Shown: positions 7,390-16,630, numbered from the stretch's first letter. The stretch is DNA of 64,000 nt from Pyxidicoccus xibeiensis (GCF_024198175.1 NZ_JAJVKV010000012.1:186001-250000), one strand, 5' to 3'. The notes: generated from the letters alone by a model not told the origin. Translations and numbers: made by a program.

Positions 7390-8634
7390 ATGCGACGGTT
7401 CTCGACATCCTGCGTCACGGTAGCGCTCTTCGTGCTGGTGTTCTCGTGCAGCTCCGGTCCCCGTGCGGAAGAGGGCGGAGCGGACACGGTGGGACAGCCG
7501 CTGGCGCTGTCGACGCCGCGCAAGCTGCTGCCCTTCGTCGCGCTGGCGGACGGGCGCGTGCTGGCCGTGGGCGGCCATGACGGCCACCGCACGCTCGCGA
7601 GCTGCGAGGTGTTCGAGCCGGCGACGGGCGCCTGGCACGCGGCGGGCTCGCTGCACACGCCCCGGCGCAACCACGCGGCGGTGACGCTGGCGGATGGGCG
7701 CGTGCTGGCCGTGGGTGGCACGCATGGCGTGGCCATGGGCGCGCTCGCGAGCGCGGAGGTCTACGACCCGGCCCGGGGCGTGTGGACGGTGGTCGCGGGC
7801 ATGGCCGAGGCGCGCAATGACCCGGCGGCGGTGCTGCTGCCGGACGGGCGCGTGCTGGTGGCGGGTGGCACGGACGTGGACCGGCGGCCGCTGCGGTCCG
7901 CGGAGCTGTTCGACCCGGCGACGGGCACGTGGAGCGCGGCGCAGGCACCGGGCTTCGCTCGCGGGGGGGCTCGCACGGCGGTGGTGCTGGCCAACGGGAA
8001 GGCGCTCTTCGTGAGCGGCCTGCAGGCGGAGCTGTATGACTCCGCGACGGGCGGCTGGGAGAAGGCGGGCCTGCCGGGCGGCGCGGCGGGAACGCACCGG
8101 CTGGCGCACACGGTGACGCTGCTGCCGGACGGGCGGGTGCTGGTGGTGGGCGGCACGACGGCGCGCGCGGCGGCTACGGCGGAGGTGTACTCGCCGGGGA
8201 CGGGTGAGTGGACGCTGGTGGCGGCGCCCGCGGTGGCTCGCGAGCACCACGCGGCGGTGGTGACGCCGGAGGGCACGGTGCTGGTGATGGGCGGCGAGCA
8301 CTACACGACAGGGGCGCTCGCGTCGGTGGAGCGCTTCGACCCCGCGACGGGGACGTGGGCTTCCGCGCCCGCGCTGGGCGAGCCGCGCGGGAAGCTGGGC
8401 GCGGTGGTGCTGCCGGAGGGCACGGTGCTGGTGATGGGCGGCGGAAACGAGGCGGCGGGGATGCTGCCCCTCGGCGAGCGGTATGTGCCGGGCGGCTGTG
8501 TACCGGCGGTGTGCGCGGCGCGAGACGGCCTGTGCGGCGCGGTGCCGGATGGCTGTGGTGGGACGCTCGACTGCGGGCCGTGCGGTGACGACGTCTGCGG
8601 GGCGGGCGAGTGCCGCGCGGAAGGTGCGCGGTGA
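7390..8634 (+). CDS. Kelch-repeat lipoprotein
   Basis: A 414-residue exported protein. The N-terminus has a signal peptide ending in the lipobox VFSC (Cys20). Residues about 45-365 hold six or seven kelch blades, recognisable from repeated DGRVLAVGG, AEVYDP and the AATG-W-type segments, which predict a beta-propeller. The C-terminus (about 370-405) is a Cys-rich tail with CGAVPDGCGGTLDCGPC, a motif common in myxobacterial surface proteins. Such propellers bind proteins or sugars; no enzyme residues are evident. It is followed by a hairpin and then by other small lipoprotein genes. Confidence 0.9.
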   Translation: MRRFSTSCVTVALFVLVFSCSSGPRAEEGGADTVGQPLALSTPRKLLPFVALADGRVLAVGGHDGHRTLASCEVFEPATGAWHAAGSLHTPRRNHAAVTLADGRVLAVGGTHGVAMGALASAEVYDPARGVWTVVAGMAEARNDPAAVLLPDGRVLVAGGTDVDRRPLRSAELFDPATGTWSAAQAPGFARGGARTAVVLANGKALFVSGLQAELYDSATGGWEKAGLPGGAAGTHRLAHTVTLLPDGRVLVVGGTTARAAATAEVYSPGTGEWTLVAAPAVAREHHAAVVTPEGTVLVMGGEHYTTGALASVERFDPATGTWASAPALGEPRGKLGAVVLPEGTVLVMGGGNEAAGMLPLGERYVPGGCVPAVCAARDGLCGAVPDGCGGTLDCGPCGDDVCGAGECRAEGAR

Positions 8635-8640
8635 GCAGGC

Positions 8641-8676
8641 GGGCGCGGCGGCGTGGATGACTGCGCCGCCGCGCCC
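8641..8676 (+). terminator. GC-rich hairpin after kelch gene
   Basis: Perfect 13-bp stem GGGCGCGGCGGCG (8641-8653) with its complement at 8664-8676 and a 10-nt loop, starting 6 nt after the kelch stop codon. No U-tract is present. Confidence 0.6.
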
Positions 8677-8691
8677 GGGTGAGATGCGGGC

Positions 8692-9066
8692 ATGGGACAG
8701 TGGAAGGGAATGCTGGTGGCAGTGGGGCTGCTCGCGGGCTGTGGAGGCGCGGAGGAGCCACAGCTCAGCTATGCCGAGTGGTCGGAGCGGACGGCCGCGG
8801 TGATGTGCACCCATGCGGAGCGGTGCGAGGGGCGCACGGTGGCGTACGAGCTGTGCGTGGCGGAGCTCGTCGCCGCGTGGGCGGCGGTGGAGCCGGAGCT
8901 GGACCGGGGTATCGCGGGCGCGAAGTCGGGGTGTGTGCAGTGCATGCGCATCCGCATGGAGGAGCTGGAGGTGTCGCTCGCCAGCGAGTGCTCCCGGCCT
9001 CCGGATGAGGCCCGGGTGCGCTCCGTGTGCGGCGCAGGGAACGAGGCGTGCGCGGGGGCACCGTGA
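8692..9066 (+). CDS. Small Cys-rich lipoprotein
   Basis: A 124-residue putative lipoprotein. The signal peptide MLVAVGLLAGC ends at Cys17. The mature part has paired cysteines (AVMCTHAERC, CVQCMRIRM, SECSRP, SVCGAGNEAC) likely to form disulfides in the cell envelope. This arrangement is typical of uncharacterised myxobacterial lipoproteins. No function can be assigned. Confidence 0.7.
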   Translation: MGQWKGMLVAVGLLAGCGGAEEPQLSYAEWSERTAAVMCTHAERCEGRTVAYELCVAELVAAWAAVEPELDRGIAGAKSGCVQCMRIRMEELEVSLASECSRPPDEARVRSVCGAGNEACAGAP

Positions 9067-9176
9067 GCGGCTGGTAGGAGCGCTGTCCGTTGTCGGACGC
9101 CCTGGCGTAGAGCGCGTTTGAGGGCGCCACGAAGAGGGGCCTACCCTGGGTTGGAGCACCCAGGTTTGGAGGCGCG

Positions 9177-9581
9177 ATGCGCACGAGCCCACGGCTTCGA
9201 CGAGCGGGGTTGCTCGTCGCACTCAGCAGTGCTGGGGTCTGCCTGCTCTCCTGCGGAACGCCGCGTGCGGACTCACGCTCCGTGCTGAGGGCAGATCATC
9301 CCCGTGGGCCTGGAAGCTTCTGCGCACTGAATCCGGAGGGATGTCCGCCTCCTCCCACCACTCCAGCGGAAGCCGGCCCCTTCGACCTGGATACCTGCCT
9401 CAAAGCCTGCGACTCCGGAGGCGCGGTGCTCGAGAGCTTCTGCCGGGGGCTCGCTGAAAAGTGGCAGCGACAGCTGTGCTGGGGAGCGGTCGAGGGCACG
9501 AAGGTCATGTGCAAGAACATGTGCTACCGCATCAGCTTCTGTATGGACGCGTCGAACGCGTGTCCCGAGCGAGAGGGCTGA
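9177..9581 (+). CDS. Cys-rich lipoprotein, first of a two-gene unit
   Basis: A 134-residue protein with a lipoprotein signal ending LLSC (Cys26). The mature part has a Pro-rich linker and then eight cysteines in a region from about residue 79 (CLKACDSGG, ESFCRG, QLCWGAVEG, VMCKNMCYRISFCMD). It looks like a compact disulfide-stabilised domain. The next gene starts 10 nt after its stop codon and is probably co-transcribed. I do not recognise the family. Confidence 0.65.
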   Translation: MRTSPRLRRAGLLVALSSAGVCLLSCGTPRADSRSVLRADHPRGPGSFCALNPEGCPPPPTTPAEAGPFDLDTCLKACDSGGAVLESFCRGLAEKWQRQLCWGAVEGTKVMCKNMCYRISFCMDASNACPEREG

Positions 9582-9591
9582 GAGGAACGTC

Positions 9592-9903
9592 ATGTCCGAC
9601 TGGCTGCCGCAGCTCACCTCCATCGATGACCCCATTGCCGACGATTACTGGTCCTACGAAACGGATGAGGGGGGCCAGCGCCTCGTCCGCATCACCGTCG
9701 GTCGTCCCATCCCCATTCCGGGAGACCCGAATGAGGACTGGTACTGCCCGCTGCGAATCGAGCACCCCCAGCGGCCCGACTTCTACTCCGTGGTCGGAGT
9801 GGGCCCCGTTGATGCGTTGAGGAACGCGATGCGCATCGTGGGGGACGGGTTCCGGGACATGCGCAAGGTCAGCCCAAGAGCCAAGCCTCCTTCGATTCCC
9901 TGA
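9592..9903 (+). CDS. DUF6968-like small protein
   Basis: A 103-residue acidic cytoplasmic protein. Its core, RITVGRPIPIPGDPNEDWYC then PLRIEH and VGPVDALRNAMRIVGDGF, resembles the small DUF6968-type proteins, which share a VGRP-P----W-CP--I ... G-DA---A pattern. Function is unknown. It sits 10 nt downstream of a Cys-rich lipoprotein gene and has a GAGAGGAAC ribosome site. An immunity-type role is possible from this pairing but rests on position only. Confidence 0.6.
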   Translation: MSDWLPQLTSIDDPIADDYWSYETDEGGQRLVRITVGRPIPIPGDPNEDWYCPLRIEHPQRPDFYSVVGVGPVDALRNAMRIVGDGFRDMRKVSPRAKPPSIP

Positions 9904-9962
9904 AATCTGCCTTTCAACGTCGCAGCGGCGCACCGGCCCCGTGCGTGACAGACTGCGCGTCC

Positions 9963-11372
9963 ATGCGTACCCGCACCCTCCTGCTCGCACCGCTGCTCCT
10001 CTCCACTGCCTGTGCCACCACGCCCGCCGCGCCTTCCTCCAGCGCGACGGCGGCAACGCCCGCCTCCACGGCCCCCGCGCCGGAGCGCCCCTTCGGCACC
10101 CTGCGAGAGCAGGCCGAGCGGCAGCAGGCGTGGCTGCGCGAGCGTATGGACAAGGCCCTGCCCCAGCTGATGCGCCAGTACGGCATCGAGATGTGGGTGG
10201 TGCCCATGCGCGAGTACAACGAGGACCCCGTCTTCAAGGCGTTCGTCGCGCCCACCACCTTCGCCGCCCGCCGCCGCACCATCTACGTCCTTCATGACCG
10301 GGGCCCGGAGAAGGGCGTGGAGCGGCTGGCCCTGGGCGGCGGCCCGCAGGGTGGAATCTTCGTTCCGCGCCGTGCCCAGCGTCAGGTGGACGGCGGCGGC
10401 GTCAGCCGCGAGGCCGAGCTGTGGGGGCCCGACCAGTGGCTCGTGCTCAAGCAGGTGCTGGAGGAGCGACAGCCCAAGGTCATCGGCATCAACGTGTCGC
10501 GCACCTTCGCCTTCGCGGACGGCCTCACCCACGGCGAGTACCTGGGCATGACCGAGGCCCTGGGGCCCGAGTGGGTCAAGCGCTTCAAGCCCGCCGAGGG
10601 CCTGCCCGTGGACTTCATCGCCTGGCGCTCCGCCGACGAGGTCCGCTTCTTCGAGGACCTGACGAAGCTCGCGTGGAACATCATCGAGACGGCCTTCTCC
10701 AACCAGGTCATCACCCCCGGCGTGACGCGCACCCGCGACGTGCAGTGGTGGATGCGCCAGCGCCTGGCCGACCTGGGCCTGGACACCTGGTTCCAGCCCT
10801 CCGTCAGCGTGCAGCGCCAGGGCGCCACCGAGGAGCAGCTCGGCGAGGACCCCATCATCCAGCGCGGGGACGTGCTGCACTGCGACTATGGCATCACCGC
10901 GCTCCGGCTGAACACCGACACCCAGCACATGGGCTACGTGCTGCGCGAGGGCGAGCAGGACGTGCCCGAGGGCCTCAAGGCCGCGCTCAAGACGTCCAAC
11001 CGCCTGCAGGACATCGTCTTCGAGGAGCTGCGCCCCGGCCGCACGGGCAACGACATCCTCCGCAAGTCTCTCGAGCGGATGCGCGCCGAGGGCATCGACG
11101 GCACCATCTACTCGCACCCCGTCGGCCTGCACGGCCACGGCGCGGGGCCCTTCGTGGGCCTGTGGGACCGGCAGGAGGGCGTGCCCGGCAACGGCGACCA
11201 CAAGGTCATCGCGAACCAGTGGTACTCCATCGAGCTCCAGGCCACGAGCCCCGTGCCCGAGTGGAACGGGCAGCGGGTCCGCTCGGCGCAGGAGGAGGAC
11301 GTCACCATCGACGCCCAGGGCAAGGTGCACTGGGCCTGGAAGCGCCAGACGGCCTTCCACCTGGTGCGCTGA
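9963..11372 (+). CDS. M24-family metallopeptidase (Xaa-Pro aminopeptidase-like) lipoprotein
   Basis: A 469-residue protein starting at ATG 9963, giving a lipoprotein signal that ends LSTAC (Cys20). The C-terminal half is a pita-bread M24 domain with the metal ligands in order: Asp308 (HCDYG), Asp319 (NTDTQ), His392 (HGHGAGP), Glu424 (SIELQ) and Glu444/445 (QEEDV). The N-terminal half is a creatinase-like domain beginning RQYGIEMWVVPMREYNEDP. M24 peptidases of this type cleave X-Pro bonds and would here work in the envelope. Xaa-Pro specificity is inferred from the family, not from unique residues. The GTG at 9945 would spoil the signal peptide. Confidence 0.9.
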   Translation: MRTRTLLLAPLLLSTACATTPAAPSSSATAATPASTAPAPERPFGTLREQAERQQAWLRERMDKALPQLMRQYGIEMWVVPMREYNEDPVFKAFVAPTTFAARRRTIYVLHDRGPEKGVERLALGGGPQGGIFVPRRAQRQVDGGGVSREAELWGPDQWLVLKQVLEERQPKVIGINVSRTFAFADGLTHGEYLGMTEALGPEWVKRFKPAEGLPVDFIAWRSADEVRFFEDLTKLAWNIIETAFSNQVITPGVTRTRDVQWWMRQRLADLGLDTWFQPSVSVQRQGATEEQLGEDPIIQRGDVLHCDYGITALRLNTDTQHMGYVLREGEQDVPEGLKAALKTSNRLQDIVFEELRPGRTGNDILRKSLERMRAEGIDGTIYSHPVGLHGHGAGPFVGLWDRQEGVPGNGDHKVIANQWYSIELQATSPVPEWNGQRVRSAQEEDVTIDAQGKVHWAWKRQTAFHLVR

Positions 11373-11402
11373 AGCGTGTGCCGCGACGGGGATGCGCGCT
11401 CG

Positions 11403-12560
11403 TCAGCGCGGCGTCCCCGTCATGGACTTCAGCAGGTCCACCAGCGCCCGCTTCTCCGCGTCCGACAAGTCGAGCGCGACGATGGTGTCCGTCTTGCGGC
11501 CCACGAAGGTGCCCGCCGTGCCGCCCCCGTCGTTGTAGAAGTCCACGACTTCCTCCAGCGTGGCCTGCCCCCCGGTGTGCATGTACGGCGCCGTCAGTGC
11601 CACGTTGCGCAGCGACGGCGTGCGGAACGCGCCCTCCAGCTCCGCCTGCTTCGCCTGCGTCCGGAGCGTCTGCAGCCGGATGGCCTCCGTGCCCGCTGGC
11701 GCGTCGCTCAGGGGGCTCGCGGCGTTGAACTCCCACGACAGCAGCGAGTCCAGAATCGCCCACTGCCCGCCCGAGCCGTCCCCGGTGTCCTCCACGCCGA
11801 TGTTGTGGAACAGGTCGTCGCTCAGCGTCGGGCTCTTGTGGCAGACGATGCACTGGCCCTTGCGCACGAAGGTCTTCAGCCCCAGGTACGCCGGGTCCTT
11901 CTCCGCCGTGCCCGCCTCCGCCGCAGCGATGAAGCGCTTCACGTCCGCGTCGAAGGGCGCATCCACCCGCACCAGCGTCCGCTGGTGCGCCGCCAGCGCC
12001 TTGCCCACGTTGGCCAGCAGCGCCGGGCCCGCCTCCTCCTCCGGCCACTTCCCGAAGAGCGCGTGGTACTCGTTCCGGTACCGCGCCGACGCCAGCTGCG
12101 CGCCGACGAGCTGGGCGTCCGAGTCCATCTCATCCGGGTGCGTCAGCGGCAGCACCGCCTGGGACCAGAGCCGGTCCGCCCGCCCATCCCACATGAACCA
12201 GCGGCTGTGCGCCACGTTCAGCAGCGTGGGCGGGTTGCGGGCCGTCTGCCTCCCGCCACAGCCCTCCGCCTTCGCCGTGTCCACGGTGAGCCCCTCGCCG
12301 CCGTGGCAGCTCGCGCAGGACACCGTCCCGCAGCGCGACAGCGTCCCGTCGTTGAAGAGCCTCGCCCCCAGCGCCTCCGCCGCGGCGAGCCCGTCCACCC
12401 GGTTGGTGCCGTCCTTCGACGGCTGCCGGGACAGGGTGTGCAGGCTGCGGAGCTCGTCCAGCTCGTCGATGTTGGGGAACGCCTCCTCGGATTCACACGC
12501 CAGCCCCAGCCCGCCCAGGGCCAGGACGAGCGCGGCGGCGCGCAAGCGATACGGGGTCAT
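11403..12560 (-). CDS. Di-haem cytochrome-c peroxidase family lipoprotein
   Basis: A 385-residue protein beginning at ATG 12560 with a lipoprotein signal ending LGLAC. Two haem-binding motifs, CASCH and CIVCH, are placed as in bacterial di-haem cytochrome-c peroxidases and the related MauG/MbnH proteins. The FRTPSLRNVALTAPYMHTG segment is the family's highly conserved block containing the Met/His side of the second haem site. It would reduce peroxide or carry out haem-based oxidation outside the cytoplasmic membrane. The next gene upstream on the same strand (137-residue lipoprotein) may be co-transcribed. Confidence 0.92.
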   Translation of the reverse strand: MTPYRLRAAALVLALGGLGLACESEEAFPNIDELDELRSLHTLSRQPSKDGTNRVDGLAAAEALGARLFNDGTLSRCGTVSCASCHGGEGLTVDTAKAEGCGGRQTARNPPTLLNVAHSRWFMWDGRADRLWSQAVLPLTHPDEMDSDAQLVGAQLASARYRNEYHALFGKWPEEEAGPALLANVGKALAAHQRTLVRVDAPFDADVKRFIAAAEAGTAEKDPAYLGLKTFVRKGQCIVCHKSPTLSDDLFHNIGVEDTGDGSGGQWAILDSLLSWEFNAASPLSDAPAGTEAIRLQTLRTQAKQAELEGAFRTPSLRNVALTAPYMHTGGQATLEEVVDFYNDGGGTAGTFVGRKTDTIVALDLSDAEKRALVDLLKSMTGTPR

Positions 12561-12716
12561 CACCGGGTCTTCTTCCTTCTTCACGTCCCCGGGCGGCGCC
12601 TCCGGCCGATACCTCGCGCGCCGCCCCGGGACTGGAGCCGGGAGCTTCGCGTCCCCACCCTCGCGAAGCAATCCCCACGTCCCGGGACCCGCCCCGGGAC
12701 GCACTCCGGGCCCGAC

Positions 12717-13130
12717 TCAGGCCCCGCAGCTCAGCGTGAAGTCGTGGTTGACGGTGGCATAGTCACCCAGCTTCACCGTCTTCGGCTCCGGGGTGATGGT
12801 GGGCGCCGCGCCGTTGTCGCACTTCAGGCCCGCGCCCGCCGTCAGGCCGACCTGCAGCTCCGTGTTGCTGGGCAGCCCCGACACGTTGAACGAGCAGCGG
12901 CCGCCACGGCTGGCCTTCAGCATCCCCCGGCCCAGCGCGTCCGAGGGCGCGCTCGCCGGCGACACCGTCACCTGGAGCTGGTCGCAGGCGTCACTGGCCT
13001 GCTGCAGGCCGCTCTGCGGCAGCCGGATGATGCCGGCGACGGTGGCGTTGCCCTCGCGGCTTCCACCCCCGCCCGTGGTGGCGCAACCAGTGGCGGCAAC
13101 GACGAGGGCGGCAACGGCAATGCGATACAT
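12717..13130 (-). CDS. Small lipoprotein
   Basis: A 137-residue lipoprotein with signal MYRIAVAALVVAATGC and a Gly-rich anchor linker. The mature part reads like a single beta-sandwich domain (ATVAGIIRLPQSG ... LQVTVSP ... GRCSFNVSGLPSNTELQVGL) with four cysteines. Its end, VNHDFTLSCG, suggests an Ig-like or carboxypeptidase-regulatory-like fold. No function is known. It lies 156 bp before the di-haem peroxidase gene on the same strand. Confidence 0.7.
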   Translation of the reverse strand: MYRIAVAALVVAATGCATTGGGGSREGNATVAGIIRLPQSGLQQASDACDQLQVTVSPASAPSDALGRGMLKASRGGRCSFNVSGLPSNTELQVGLTAGAGLKCDNGAAPTITPEPKTVKLGDYATVNHDFTLSCGA

Positions 13131-13557
13131 GAAATCCTCACTTCTTGAGTGATGGGAAGGCGGCTCGGCCGCCGTGCAGGCGACCTACGGCGCGCGCCTC
13201 ATACAATTGCGTCGGGAATTCATTCCACCCATTTCACATGCGCCTTCCGCACCGGGGTTTCGGGAATTCTCCTGGAAAACCCGGCGGTTCCGGACGCCTT
13301 GTCCACCCTCGCAGAGACGCGGTGTGTAGCGGGATGAGCCTGTGTCATCGGCTCAATCAAAGACAGACATGCCGCGCTGCGCAGGGTCCTCCGCTCGTCC
13401 CACGAGCGGACGCGTGCATCCCATTTCCGGGAGGCGCGCAGCCGGGACGCGGCGCGCGCCACGAGGCATGCGTCCGGGACGCTGCTCCTCCGCCTGCTGC
13501 GAGCCGCCGGGCGCGCCCCCACGGTGCACGGAGAGGGTGCGAGACGAGGAGGTCGGC
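13131..13557. other. Divergent intergenic region, no gene seen
   Basis: This 427-bp region separates the lipoprotein gene (-) from the DUF2267 gene (+). The stretch near 13200-13270 is less GC-rich than the surroundings and contains CGGGAATTC twice, a motif also seen near 7273. It probably holds promoters for both genes. Short open frames here lack ribosome sites. Confidence 0.5.
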
Positions 13558-14016
13558 ATGTCGATGCAGAAGCAGGATGAGACGCAGTCGTGGTCGGGGC
13601 TCGGAGTCGGGACGGACAAGAAGTCCTTCCTGGACAAAGTGTCGGCCCAGATTCCGGACTACGAGGCGGAGCGGGCCGCGGAGGCGGTGTTCTGCGCACT
13701 GTCGGAGGTGCTGCCGGGCGGCCTGGTGCGCCAGGTCAGCGAGCAGCTCCCGGTGGACTTGCGCGAGCTGATGAGCACCTGTCCCCGCCACCGCAGCGAG
13801 GAGGCGGCGAAGATGGACCGCGACGACTTCTACCTCCGGGTGGCCAACCACCTGAACGCCGAACCGGAGAACGTGCGCCTGGTCCTCCATGGCGTGTTCG
13901 CCGCGCTGCACACGCAGATTGTGGAGGCCGAGGCCCGGAAGATTGAAGGCCAGCTGCCCAGGTGGCTCCAGGGCACGTGGGCCGCCGCCCGCCTGCAGAT
14001 AGACCGCCCCGCTTGA
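13558..14016 (+). CDS. DUF2267 family protein
   Basis: A 152-residue protein matching the DUF2267 pattern: FLDKVSAQIPDYEAERAAEAV, then VLPGGLVRQVSEQLPVDLRELM and a second half-repeat DDFYLRVANHLNA with VLHGVFAALHTQI. The fold is two copies of a helical hairpin and the family's role is unknown; members sit among stress genes in many soil bacteria. The ATG at 13558 follows GAGACGAGGAGG. Confidence 0.85.
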   Translation: MSMQKQDETQSWSGLGVGTDKKSFLDKVSAQIPDYEAERAAEAVFCALSEVLPGGLVRQVSEQLPVDLRELMSTCPRHRSEEAAKMDRDDFYLRVANHLNAEPENVRLVLHGVFAALHTQIVEAEARKIEGQLPRWLQGTWAAARLQIDRPA

Positions 14017-14028
14017 GCCCGAACGGGC

Positions 14029-14064
14029 GCGGGCGCCCGGAGCATGCGCCTTCCGGACGCCCGC
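14029..14064. terminator. Hairpin between convergent genes
   Basis: A 13-bp stem with one mismatch (14029-14041 against 14052-14064, GCGGGCG side arms) and a 10-nt loop lies between the convergent DUF2267 and outer-membrane protein genes. Likely bidirectional terminator. Confidence 0.6.
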
Positions 14065-14079
14065 GGTGGGCGCGAGTCG

Positions 14080-14748
14080 TCAGTATGTCCCGCCCAGCGA
14101 CAGCGTCGCCTGGTACCGGCCGTCTCCGCCGCCCGGGTCCAGGGTGGTGGGCGCGAAGTCCTGGCCGAGCAGGAAGTCGTAGTTCACCCGCGCATCGGCG
14201 GTGATGAGGTTGCCCAGCTGGTAGCGCAGGCCGATGCCGGCCGGCACGAAGCTGCTGGTGTCGTCCTCGAAGCCGAGCAGCCGGCCCCGTGTGTCGTCGC
14301 GCACGTTGAAGGTGTCGATGCCGACGCCCGTCAGCACATAGGGCTGCAGCTTCGTGTCCGTCAGGTTGCCCACGATGAGCGCCTTGCCGCCGTTGCGGAC
14401 GATGTCCGGCCCGTCGGAGATGCCGCCGTCGCCCGCGTCCACGTCCGTCAGGCCCCCGCTGTAGCCCACCTCGAAGCCCAGGAAGGGCATGGGCCGGTAG
14501 CCCAGCGTCGCCCCGTAGGACAGGCCCGGGTTGACGGCCGGGGCGAGCTGGCCCACGTAGCCCTCCGCGCCGCCGCCCACCAGGGCGTAGATGCCGGTGT
14601 CGGCCCGGTCCTCGCGGGTGTCGAACCGCACCGTCTCCGTGGTGTCCGACTCCCGTGCGCCGGGCCATGCTTCTTCAGTCTGCTGGGCCTGCGCCGCGGT
14701 GCCCCCGAGCACCGCCACGCACAGCCCCCTGAGTAGGAATGCCTTCAT
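14080..14748 (-). CDS. Outer-membrane beta-barrel protein
   Basis: A 222-residue protein beginning at ATG 14748 with a cleavable signal ending TAAQAQ. The mature part alternates short hydrophobic strands and polar turns (YALVGGGAEGYVG, LSYGATLGYRPMPFLGFEVGY, LQPYVLTGVGIDTFNV, GIGLRYQLG) and ends in a strand closing on Tyr (LSLGGTY). This is the pattern of OmpA/OmpW-like eight-stranded barrels inserted by the Bam machinery. No specific ligand is indicated. It is on the same strand as the subtilase, 157 bp downstream of it. Confidence 0.85.
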   Translation of the reverse strand: MKAFLLRGLCVAVLGGTAAQAQQTEEAWPGARESDTTETVRFDTREDRADTGIYALVGGGAEGYVGQLAPAVNPGLSYGATLGYRPMPFLGFEVGYSGGLTDVDAGDGGISDGPDIVRNGGKALIVGNLTDTKLQPYVLTGVGIDTFNVRDDTRGRLLGFEDDTSSFVPAGIGLRYQLGNLITADARVNYDFLLGQDFAPTTLDPGGGDGRYQATLSLGGTY

Positions 14749-14905
14749 CTCTCGGACTCCTTTGCTCGCGTCCGAAAGGCAACGTGGCCCGCGTGGAAGG
14801 GGGGCGCAATGTCCCGGGGGAGGGCCCTTCGGGCACTCCAGGCCCGCCCTCCCCACCTCGCGGGGTGGGGCGGCGGGCGGGGCGCGCCCTTCGACGGCCG
14901 CGCCC

Positions 14906-16630
14906 TCACGGCAGGTGTTCGAGCGCCTCCATCGCCTCGTGGGCCTGCACCAGCCCGTGGCCATACTCCTCGTCGTAGCCCCCGGAGCCCAGGTCCCTCG
15001 CGGTGGACAGCATCGCCGTGCGCACCTGCTCCGCCGTGGCGGACGGGTGGGCGCTGAACAGCAGCGCGGCCACGCCGCTCACGTACGGCGCCGCCATGGA
15101 GGTGCCGGACATGTACGCGTAGTCGGCCTTCTTCACCTCGACGCGCACGCTGTAGCTCATCAGCCGGTGCAGCACGCTGCTGCCCGCCTGGTTGACGGTG
15201 ATGGCGGGCACCCACCGGCCCTTGCGCGGCAGGGAGAGGATGTCCACGGCCCCCTCCATCGCCTCGTTGCCGAAGATGACGGCCTTCGCGCCCTGCATCA
15301 TCACGTTGATCATCACCAGGTCCACGGGGAGGTAGCTGGGGCGCACGTAGGCGATGAAGCCGCTGCACGAGCTCTTCTTGCACGAGTCCAGCGTCTCGCC
15401 CTCGCCGCAGTCCACCAGCCCGAGCGTGCGGGTGCCCTCGGGCGCGTTGAGCAGCGGGCGCGACAGCAGCTTCAAGTCCCTCGCCTCCAGCGTGGAGAAG
15501 GCGCCATGGCCCTGGGGGAAGGTGGACAGCACGTCCACGCCCGGCGCCACCAGCCCCATGCCGTCCCCCCCGGAGGAGAAGACCGCCCGCCGGTTCTGCG
15601 CGTCCACCGCGCCCACCGCCAGCACGGACGGGTCCGACGCCGGATAGGACACCACCCGCCCGCCGTCGTTGCCCGACGCGGCCACCACCAGCATCCCGCT
15701 GTCGGCCGCCGCCTGGAAGGCCTGCAGCGTGGTGCGCGTGGCGAAGCCGCCGCCCAGCGACAGCGACGCCACCCTCGCGCCCTCGGCCGCGCAGAACTCC
15801 AGGGCCTGCAGCACCAGGCTCATCTCCGTGCGGCCGTTGACGTCCAGCACCCGGGCGATGACCAGCTCCGCCTCGGGCGCCACGCCGACCAGGCCTCCCT
15901 TCTCCAGGAAGGAGCTGCTCGCGGCGCCCCGCCCCGGCCGCGCCGCCACGATGCCCGCCACGTGCGTGCCATGGCCCGAGCCCCACGCCCCGAAGACGCC
16001 GTCGCTCGGCACGTCGTCGCCGTCCAGGAAGTCCCGGCGCGCCACCACCGCGCCCTCCAGCTCCGGGTGCTCCAAATCCAACCCGCTGTCGATGATGCAC
16101 ACCCGCACGCCTCGGCCCGTGGGCCGCGCCGTGTCCGGCACGCCAGCCCCCGCCGGGTCCCAGACGGTGTTGGCCTGCACCTGCAGCAGGCTGTCGGTGT
16201 ACTCGCCGGTGACGCTGCCCTCCACCGCCGCGGCCGCGAAGGCCCGGGCCGGCAGGGTGGCCATGCCCAGCGCATGCCACACCTGGTCCGGCTCGATGCT
16301 CTCCACCCGCGGGTCCTGCGCCAGCTTCCGGTGCTCGTCGGCCGTCAGGCGCGCGGCCACCGCGGGCACGGTGCGGTAGCGGGCCGTCACCTGGCCGCCG
16401 AGCTGGCCCACCTGGGACGCGGCCGACACGCCGTCCTTGCGGAAGCGGACGATGAAGGACTGCCGGCCATCCTCGCGGGGGCCGCCCCGGACGTCCTGCT
16501 CCTGGGGCTCGTCCATCAGCGCGCCCGCCGTGACGCCGGGACATGCGCCGCCCTGGGCTCCCGTATACGCGGTGTCCTCCGGCGCGCAGGCCGCCAACGC
16601 CATGAGTCCCACGAGTCCCCAGCGCTTCAT
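14906..16630 (-). CDS. Subtilisin-like (S8) serine peptidase lipoprotein
   Basis: A 574-residue exported protease with signal peptide ending LAAC (Cys15). Residues about 57-112 form an inhibitor I9-like propeptide (SFIVRFRKDGVSAA ... DPRVESIEPD). The catalytic triad is intact: Asp181 in CIIDSGLD, His220 in GHGTHVAG and Ser511 in SGTSMAAPY. The oxyanion Asn is in VAASGNDGG. Between Asn and Ser there is an insertion of about 120 residues resembling a PA domain, with two cysteine pairs (DCGEGETLDSCKKSSCSG). It probably degrades extracellular protein or matures envelope proteins, a common trait of predatory bacteria. Confidence 0.93.
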   Translation of the reverse strand: MKRWGLVGLMALAACAPEDTAYTGAQGGACPGVTAGALMDEPQEQDVRGGPREDGRQSFIVRFRKDGVSAASQVGQLGGQVTARYRTVPAVAARLTADEHRKLAQDPRVESIEPDQVWHALGMATLPARAFAAAAVEGSVTGEYTDSLLQVQANTVWDPAGAGVPDTARPTGRGVRVCIIDSGLDLEHPELEGAVVARRDFLDGDDVPSDGVFGAWGSGHGTHVAGIVAARPGRGAASSSFLEKGGLVGVAPEAELVIARVLDVNGRTEMSLVLQALEFCAAEGARVASLSLGGGFATRTTLQAFQAAADSGMLVVAASGNDGGRVVSYPASDPSVLAVGAVDAQNRRAVFSSGGDGMGLVAPGVDVLSTFPQGHGAFSTLEARDLKLLSRPLLNAPEGTRTLGLVDCGEGETLDSCKKSSCSGFIAYVRPSYLPVDLVMINVMMQGAKAVIFGNEAMEGAVDILSLPRKGRWVPAITVNQAGSSVLHRLMSYSVRVEVKKADYAYMSGTSMAAPYVSGVAALLFSAHPSATAEQVRTAMLSTARDLGSGGYDEEYGHGLVQAHEAMEALEHLP

